9,233 bases of DNA, taken from the NCBI GenBank assembly GCA_003661015.1, contig QMVI01000034.1, forward strand, positions 1-9,233. The letters run 5' to 3'. The position numbers were made by a program, and so were the translations under genes. The notes under the pieces were generated by a model. It had not been told where the DNA came from and did not search any database. It worked only from the letters and a program-made list of their open reading frames with translations. Of this stretch, positions 5,590 through 9,233 are shown piece after piece (the first letter of the stretch is position 1; each line of letters opens with the position of its first letter). This DNA is from Methanosarcinales archaeon (GTDB lineage Archaea; Halobacteriota; Methanosarcinia; DSM-18856; Methermicoccaceae).

Positions 5590-6495
5590 TCACCTCTTAT
5601 GAACTCTTGAAACTGGATGCCAGTAGTCATATCCCTCATGTTTGTGTTCGAGCGTACCATCCTTTATCCTCACCTTCTCATTGGGAAGGTGTGGCTTGTA
5701 TCCATCTATTTCCTCTACCGTTTCTTGCTCTGTTTCTACCGCTTGCTCTTGAGACTCATCCACCACTTCTTCTATCTCTTCACCCTCTGGCTTCTCTTCA
5801 GAATCTCTCGACTCTGTGGATTCTTCCTCACTTACTTCCTCACTTACCTCCTCTATCGTCCACTGAGGAATTCCTGCCGTTTCTCCCTCTGCCTTCGCCT
5901 CTTCCATTGCTATCCTGAACTGGTCTGGGAACTCTATGTCTGGTGGAACTATCCTTACCTTGCACCCAATTACACCAAGCTTCTTGACTGCAACCGCATA
6001 ACCTTCCTTCACAAGTTCTTCAGAAGGTTTGCCTGAGTGCTTGATATATCCTGCAAGGAATTTTTGCGTTCTGGACCTTGGACCTGAAAGCTTTCCAGAT
6101 ATTATTATCTCGCACCCAAGCGCGCCTGCTTCCATTATCCTTCTCAACAACGTGTGTCCTGCCTTTCTGTAATACCAACCCTTTTCAAGTAGTATTGCAA
6201 GTCTTGATGCCATCATCTGAGGATTTAGTTCCGGAACCTTGACTTCCTGAACATCAATCTGAGGATTATCAAGATTGAACATTCTATCGATCTCAGTAGT
6301 TAGCCTCTTTATTGTCCTGCCACCCTTTCCTATTATCATACCAGGTCTTTCAGCATATACTGTAATCTGAGTCCCGAGGGGCGTTCTTTTTATTTCCATA
6401 CCACCATACCCTGCTCTCTCTAATTCCTTAGCCAGAAACTCATTGAGTTGTGCCTTGACAAGACCGTCCAACACGAACTTTCTCTCAATCGCCAA
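5590..6495 (-). CDS. rps3: Small subunit ribosomal protein S3 (uS3) with long acidic C-terminal extension
   Basis: S3 lies at the mRNA entry tunnel of the 30S head. The 301 residues begin MAIERKFVLDG, then a type II KH domain with IIGKGG (GKGG at 56-59) and TTEIDR. The C-terminal domain includes GALGCEIIISGKLSGPRSR and KVRIVPPDIEFPD. After about residue 213 comes a Glu-rich, low-complexity stretch to about 264, then a basic/aromatic tail ending YWHPVSRVHKR. The core alone is about 210 residues, so about 90 are extension. The start is taken as TTG at 6495: GGGGAGGTG ends five bases upstream and the product then begins like other archaeal S3 proteins. The GTG at 6501 would touch that motif. It ends AGG TGA, part of the L29 binding site. 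Confidence 0.96.
   Translation of the reverse strand: MAIERKFVLDGLVKAQLNEFLAKELERAGYGGMEIKRTPLGTQITVYAERPGMIIGKGGRTIKRLTTEIDRMFNLDNPQIDVQEVKVPELNPQMMASRLAILLEKGWYYRKAGHTLLRRIMEAGALGCEIIISGKLSGPRSRTQKFLAGYIKHSGKPSEELVKEGYAVAVKKLGVIGCKVRIVPPDIEFPDQFRIAMEEAKAEGETAGIPQWTIEEVSEEVSEEESTESRDSEEKPEGEEIEEVVDESQEQAVETEQETVEEIDGYKPHLPNEKVRIKDGTLEHKHEGYDYWHPVSRVHKR
5823..5846. repeat. Perfect 12-base tandem duplication in the acidic tail of S3
   Basis: The plus-strand unit CTTCCTCACTTA occurs twice back to back. In the S3 frame it encodes a repeated Val-Ser-Glu-Glu type unit within the Glu-rich extension. It is a small low-complexity repeat, of the kind made by slippage. Confidence 0.8.
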
Positions 6496-6497
6496 CC

Positions 6498-6947
6498 TCA
6501 CACCTCCCCGATTATAACTTCGATGTGCACACTTTCCCTCCTCTTGGGAGTTGCCCTCCCTCTTGCTCTCGGAAATATTCCATAGATTGTTCTACCTTCC
6601 TTGGCACACACATGTATTATTCTCATCTTCTCAGGATTGAGTCCTTTATATTTTGCATTGTTTTCAGCGTTTCTGAGCAGTTTAAGGAATTCGCCTGCAC
6701 ATTTAACAGGAAATCTTCCGGGACCCATTCCTTTCCTATGACCCACATCTCTCTTGTATCTCCTCATTGGAATGGGAACTCTCTTATCAACAACATCCTC
6801 GAGCAATTTCCGTGCCTCCTCCAACTTCATGCCCTTTATGGTCTTTGCAACCTCATACGCATGCTTTGGAGATATTCTCACATCTCTTGCCATTGCCTTT
6901 GCTGTTTTTTCTGGTTCGAATTCCACTGTATACCCGACTTTTGGCAC
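6498..6947 (-). CDS. rpl22: Large subunit ribosomal protein L22 (uL22)
   Basis: L22 contacts all 23S rRNA domains, and its long hairpin lines the exit tunnel. The 149 residues fit archaeal L22 (eukaryotic L17 type): EKTAKAMARDVRISPKHA near the start, KGMKLEEARKLLEDVV, HRKGMGPGRFPVKCAGEFLKLL, and the tunnel hairpin FPRARGRATPKRRESVHIEV near the end. Two GTG codons could start it, 6953 and 6947. I chose 6947 (MPKVGYTVEF) because GGGGTGA at 6954-6960 is six bases away, while 6953 directly abuts that motif with no spacing. Its final codons GGG GAG GTG TGA form the binding site for S3. Identity is certain; the start is well supported but not proven. Confidence 0.96.
   Translation of the reverse strand: MPKVGYTVEFEPEKTAKAMARDVRISPKHAYEVAKTIKGMKLEEARKLLEDVVDKRVPIPMRRYKRDVGHRKGMGPGRFPVKCAGEFLKLLRNAENNAKYKGLNPEKMRIIHVCAKEGRTIYGIFPRARGRATPKRRESVHIEVIIGEV
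6501..6509 (-). promoter_or_regulatory. Ribosome binding site deciding the TTG start of S3
   Basis: GGGGAGGTG, made of the last three sense codons of L22, is close to the full complement of an archaeal 16S rRNA 3' end (GGAGGTGA). Five bases (TGAGG) separate it from TTG at 6495. The alternative GTG at 6501 begins within this motif and cannot use it. Confidence 0.75.
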
Positions 6948-6953
6948 CTTCAC

Positions 6954-6960
6954 TCACCCC
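6954..6960 (-). promoter_or_regulatory. Ribosome binding site deciding the GTG start of L22
   Basis: GGGGTGA follows the S19 TAA directly and is six bases from GTG 6947. GTG 6953 abuts it without spacing and is therefore disfavoured. Confidence 0.65.
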
Positions 6961-7371
6961 TTACTTCAATGGTACGAATTTACTTGATCTGGTTGCTCCA
7001 ACACCAGCACTTCCATGTACCACTTTCTTACGTGTCAATGCAAATTCTCCGAGATAATGTCCTATCATCTCGGCTGTTATCTTTACATCCACAAACTCCT
7101 TTCCATTATGCACACCAACAACCTTCCCGACCATAGATGGAAGAATTACAACATCTCTGCAATGTGTCCTTGCACTTCCTTTCTTGTTGAGTTTCTCAAT
7201 AAGTTTTTCATGCTCCTCTGGGAAACCTCTCAAAATTGAGCGTCTTTGCCTCGCAGGAAGTAAATTTGCAAATTCTTCTAAACTCATACTCAGGAGTTGT
7301 TCGAGTGTATATCCTCTGTATGTGAATTCACCTTTTCTTCTTGGAAGCTTACTCGTAGCTTTCTTTGCCAT
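6961..7371 (-). CDS. rps19: Small subunit ribosomal protein S19 (uS19)
   Basis: This 136-residue protein is the archaeal S19 (S15e-like), which sits in the 30S head and pairs with S13 near the A-site tRNA. Visible family features are FTYRGYTLEQLLSM near the start, ARQRRSILRG, the core THCRDVVILPSMVGKVVGVHNGKEF, EMIGHYLGEFALTR and the C-terminal GVGATRSSKFVPLK. The frame is open to a GTG at 7380, but the ATG at 7371 is preferred because GGGAGGTGA ends five bases before it, whereas the GTG lies inside that motif. The gap to the L2 stop is five bases. A stretch of 13 bases separates its TAA from the likely start of L22. Confidence 0.97.
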   Translation of the reverse strand: MAKKATSKLPRRKGEFTYRGYTLEQLLSMSLEEFANLLPARQRRSILRGFPEEHEKLIEKLNKKGSARTHCRDVVILPSMVGKVVGVHNGKEFVDVKITAEMIGHYLGEFALTRKKVVHGSAGVGATRSSKFVPLK

Positions 7372-7376
7372 CCCAC

Positions 7377-8087
7377 TCACCTCCCAGTCCTCTTCGCAGC
7401 TATAGACCCAACCTTCCTTCCTGGTGGTGCTCCTCTCGCAACTGTCTTTGGTCTTCCTGGCCTCTGCTTAGCTCCACCACCAAATGGGTGGTCTATAACA
7501 TTCATCGCAACTCCCCTCACCCTTGGCCAGTTGGTTGCTGTGTTCTTCATCTTATGATATTTCTTTCCAGCCTTGACAAATGGCTTGTCAGTTCTTCCAC
7601 CACCAGCCACTATACCTATGGTCGCTCTGCACTTTGGATTCAACCATTTTATCTCACCACTTGGAAGTTGAACCGCTGTCTTTCCCACATCATGAGTTAT
7701 CAAGAGAGCATAGACTCCAGAAGAGCGGGCGAACTTTCCACCATCACCCGGTCTTGCCTCGACATTGCATATCGGTGTTCCTTCGGGTATTTCAGCAAGA
7801 GGGAGTGTGTTTCCAGGCTTTATCTCTGCAGATACCCCGCATGCGATTTCATCCCCAACAGCAACACCCTCTGGTACAAGAATGTATCTCTCGTCTCCAT
7901 CCTCAAACCTCACCTTCGCAATCGGTGCATGTCTTGCTGGGTCATGCTCTATACCTACCACAAAACCTTTCACAATCTCCCCATCACCAACTGGCTTGTG
8001 AACTAGGTCAGCTTTATATCTGTGAGAGGGTGCCCTGTAATTCGGCCCTCCTCTTCCTCGGTTCTGAGCTATTATTCTGTGCCCCAT
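7377..8087 (-). CDS. rpl2: Large subunit ribosomal protein L2 (uL2)
   Basis: L2 is a 23S rRNA-binding protein needed for subunit association and for the peptidyl transferase region. The 236 residues match the archaeal form, which is shorter than the bacterial one. It starts MGHRIIAQNRGRGG, has the core PEGTPICNVEARPGDGGKFARSSG (about 101-124) and the strongly conserved RVRGVAMNVIDHPFGGG (189-205). That last segment carries the invariant DHP histidine (H200), which is probably the family's functionally important residue. The basic tail ends KRTGR. The ATG at 8087 follows GAGGTGG by a few bases, nine bases after the L23 stop. Its own terminal codons AGG TGA form the binding site for S19. There are no anomalies. 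Confidence 0.98.
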   Translation of the reverse strand: MGHRIIAQNRGRGGPNYRAPSHRYKADLVHKPVGDGEIVKGFVVGIEHDPARHAPIAKVRFEDGDERYILVPEGVAVGDEIACGVSAEIKPGNTLPLAEIPEGTPICNVEARPGDGGKFARSSGVYALLITHDVGKTAVQLPSGEIKWLNPKCRATIGIVAGGGRTDKPFVKAGKKYHKMKNTATNWPRVRGVAMNVIDHPFGGGAKQRPGRPKTVARGAPPGRKVGSIAAKRTGR

Positions 8088-8096
8088 ATAACCACC

Positions 8097-8351
8097 TCAG
8101 TATATTCCTATCCTCGATGCTATTTCATGTGCTGCATCAGCCTCTACGAAGCTCACGATTGCCTTCTTTTTTCCCTTGGACGTGATCATGATATTGACCG
8201 ATGCCACCTCAAACCCATATAACTTTTCAACTTCCTTTTTAACATCTTCCTTTGTGGCTCTGACATCGACTATGAACTGAAGTTTCCCCTCATTCTCAAG
8301 CATCATCATGGCTTTTTCAGACACAACTGGATAGTGTATTATACCCGGCAT
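8097..8351 (-). CDS. rpl23: Large subunit ribosomal protein L23 (uL23)
   Basis: This 84-residue protein matches archaeal L23 (L25e/L23Ae family core) over its whole length. It has an N-terminal HYPVVSEKAMMMLE segment, LQFIVDVRATKEDVKKEVEKLY in the middle and a C-terminal KGKKKAIVSFVEADAAHEIASR stretch. L23 binds domain III of 23S rRNA at the tunnel exit, where signal recognition particle and translocon dock. The frame stays open upstream to 8399 inside L4, but the ATG at 8351 is chosen because GGGGGTGG lies five bases before it and because the family begins at this point (MxxIIxxPxxSEK). Two bases separate it from the L4 stop. Its stop reads TAC TGA GGTGG, so the stop overlaps the L2 binding site. 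Confidence 0.96.
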   Translation of the reverse strand: MPGIIHYPVVSEKAMMMLENEGKLQFIVDVRATKEDVKKEVEKLYGFEVASVNIMITSKGKKKAIVSFVEADAAHEIASRIGIY

Positions 8352-8353
8352 TT

Positions 8354-9109
8354 TTACCACCCCCTCTCCTGTATTCTTTCTATTGCGGACAAGGACCACA
8401 CGGTTAGCCTTCCTGCATGAGTTCCGGGTGCCAAGTCTTCCACACTCATTTCAGCTAATCTCACAACATCGACTCCGGGGAGGTTTCTTGCAGCTCTTTC
8501 GAGGGAGCATCTTGAAGATGTAACAAACAATACACTCTTTGGTTTCTTATATCTTCTTCCCCTCATCTTCCCTTTTCCAGCCCGGATCTTTATACCATCT
8601 TTTGCTCTCTTTACATCATCATACAGCCCCGCACTCTTTAGAAACTCTACAACTTCTCTTGTGCGGGAAAGTTCCTCAACACCCTTAGCAACCACTGGGA
8701 GTTCTGCTTCAAATATATGCCCTCTTGCAGAAACAAGTTCTGGATTTGCAGTTGCTGCTATCGCAGATTTAAGGGCAAGCAATCTCTCCTTTTTATTTAT
8801 CTTCTCAGAAAGCACCTTCTCTGGTTTGGGTGGATGGGCTCTTCTTCCGCCTCTTGCCTGTGGCACTATTGCAGCCCTCCTTCCGCCTGCGATTCTTGGC
8901 ACTCGTGCAACTCCAAAGCCAGTTCCCCAATATCTCGCAGACTTCAGAAGTCCTGCATACTTAAAAGAGCCGTAAGGCTGAAGTCTATTCGCCTGAGATG
9001 CTAGAACAGCTCTTTTGATGAGGTCGGGGCGATAGACTTCGTTAAATACGGGGGGAAGCTCTATTTCTCCAACCACTTTTCCTCCAGTATCTATTATCTT
9101 TACGCCCAT
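8354..9109 (-). CDS. rpl4: Large subunit ribosomal protein L4 (uL4, archaeal L4/L1e type)
   Basis: This 251-residue protein is of usual length for archaeal L4, a 23S rRNA-binding assembly protein whose extended loop lines the peptide exit tunnel. Diagnostic stretches are YRPDLIKRAVLASQANRLQPYG near residues 26-47, the Gly/Arg-rich tunnel loop (about 59-98, including ARGGRRAHPPKPEK), SARGHIFEAELPVV (about 127-140), and the C-terminal LAPGTHAGRLTVWS. The ATG at 9109 is preceded by GGGGTG with six bases of spacing, inside the end of L3. It is followed two bases after its TAA by L23. The last codons GGG TGG supply part of the L23 binding site. Nothing is truncated or unusual. Confidence 0.97.
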   Translation of the reverse strand: MGVKIIDTGGKVVGEIELPPVFNEVYRPDLIKRAVLASQANRLQPYGSFKYAGLLKSARYWGTGFGVARVPRIAGGRRAAIVPQARGGRRAHPPKPEKVLSEKINKKERLLALKSAIAATANPELVSARGHIFEAELPVVAKGVEELSRTREVVEFLKSAGLYDDVKRAKDGIKIRAGKGKMRGRRYKKPKSVLFVTSSRCSLERAARNLPGVDVVRLAEMSVEDLAPGTHAGRLTVWSLSAIERIQERGW

Positions 9110-9112
9110 CGC

Positions 9113-9233
9113 TCACACCCCTTGCTTTGACTCTAAACTAACATAAACAACCTCTGGCTTTGAGGGAACTTTTGCAGGCAACCTAATGGGGTCTCTCAAC
9201 CTAATCAGCCTCTTGGTGGGACCCGGTACACTG
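9113..9233 (-). CDS. rpl3: Large subunit ribosomal protein L3 (uL3), C-terminal end, partial
   Basis: Only the last 39 codons are present; the 5' part lies beyond the window edge. The visible peptide begins SVPGPTKRLIRLRDPIR, which matches the archaeal/eukaryotic L3 C-terminal pattern GSVPGPxKR-LRxxIR, and it ends ESKQGV before a TGA. L3 binds 23S rRNA early in assembly and reaches towards the peptidyl transferase centre. It sits directly before L4, the expected first step of the archaeal S10-type order, with only 3 bases between its stop and the L4 start. The end of the gene (GGGGTGTGA) doubles as the ribosome binding site for L4. The identification rests on a short fragment but is well supported by motif and neighbour. 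Confidence 0.93.
   Translation of the reverse strand, partial: SVPGPTKRLIRLRDPIRLPAKVPSKPEVVYVSLESKQGV

Noticed and set aside
7365..8006. Long plus-strand open frame (213 codons) opposite L2, with others opposite L22/S19 (6525-7136), L2/L23 (7580-8185) and S3/L29 (5361-5918)
   Set aside because: Each lies fully antisense to a strongly identified ribosomal protein, has no family resemblance or binding site, and reads as Ser/Leu/Pro/His-rich peptide. That is the expected complement of purine-rich coding sequence, where stop codons are rare.
8352..8399. Longer L23 reading that begins inside L4 at 8399
   Set aside because: The extra 16 residues have no family support, and the ATG at 8351 has a strong binding site five bases before it.
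1..9233. Search for tRNA, rRNA, CRISPR, insertion sequence, toxin-antitoxin or a new system in the cluster
   Set aside because: Coding sequence of conserved ribosomal genes fills the window with gaps of at most 31 bases, so there is no room for such elements, and no inverted or regularly spaced repeats were noticed.

Overview
The window is one uninterrupted stretch of the archaeal S10-spc ribosomal protein cluster. All genes lie on the minus strand, so transcription runs from position 9233 towards position 1. The mix of universal proteins (L3, L4, L23, L2, S19, L22, S3, L29, S17, L14, L24, L5, S14, S8, L6, L18, S5) with archaeal/eukaryotic ones (S4e, L32e, L19e and the RNase P protein Rpp29) shows that the organism is an archaeon. 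The euryarchaeal-type gene order, and the wording of L4, L5 and S3 as I recall the families, point to the Methanomicrobia/Archaeoglobus side of Euryarchaeota (Halobacteriota). That placement is an inference; no 16S gene is present. Base composition is moderate (about 42-45% G+C in lines counted by hand). The coding strand is purine-rich.

Layout in the direction of transcription: C-terminal end of L3 (9233-9113), L4, L23, L2, S19, L22, S3, L29, Rpp29 (rnp1), S17, L14, L24, S4e, L5, S14 (51 aa), S8, L6, L32e, L19e, L18, and the N-terminal 72 codons of S5 (218-1). No gap between genes exceeds 31 bases, several genes overlap by 1-4 bases, and I see no internal terminator, promoter, tRNA, mobile element or CRISPR. 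The start of the transcript lies upstream of the window, beyond L3.

Almost every gene has a strong Shine-Dalgarno sequence (GGAGGTGA-like) at or across the stop codon of the gene before it. This implies coupled translation, and it decides most starts: L32e, L22, S3, L29, S19, L14, S17, L23, S4e, L5 and L6 all start downstream of their longest open frames. L19e and S3 appear to use TTG; L32e and L22 appear to use GTG.

The products assemble both ribosomal subunits. L3, L4, L23, L2, L22, L29, L14, L24, L5, L6, L32e, L19e and L18 go to the 50S; S19, S3, S17, S4e, S14, S8 and S5 go to the 30S. Rpp29 belongs to RNase P and links tRNA maturation to ribosome synthesis. This is a conserved housekeeping region, and I found no sign of a new system. 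The points worth a second look are small: stop codons fused to ribosome binding sites, a duplicated binding site before S8, a long acidic tail on S3 with a 12-base tandem repeat, and the absence of an eIF1/SUI1 gene next to rnp1.
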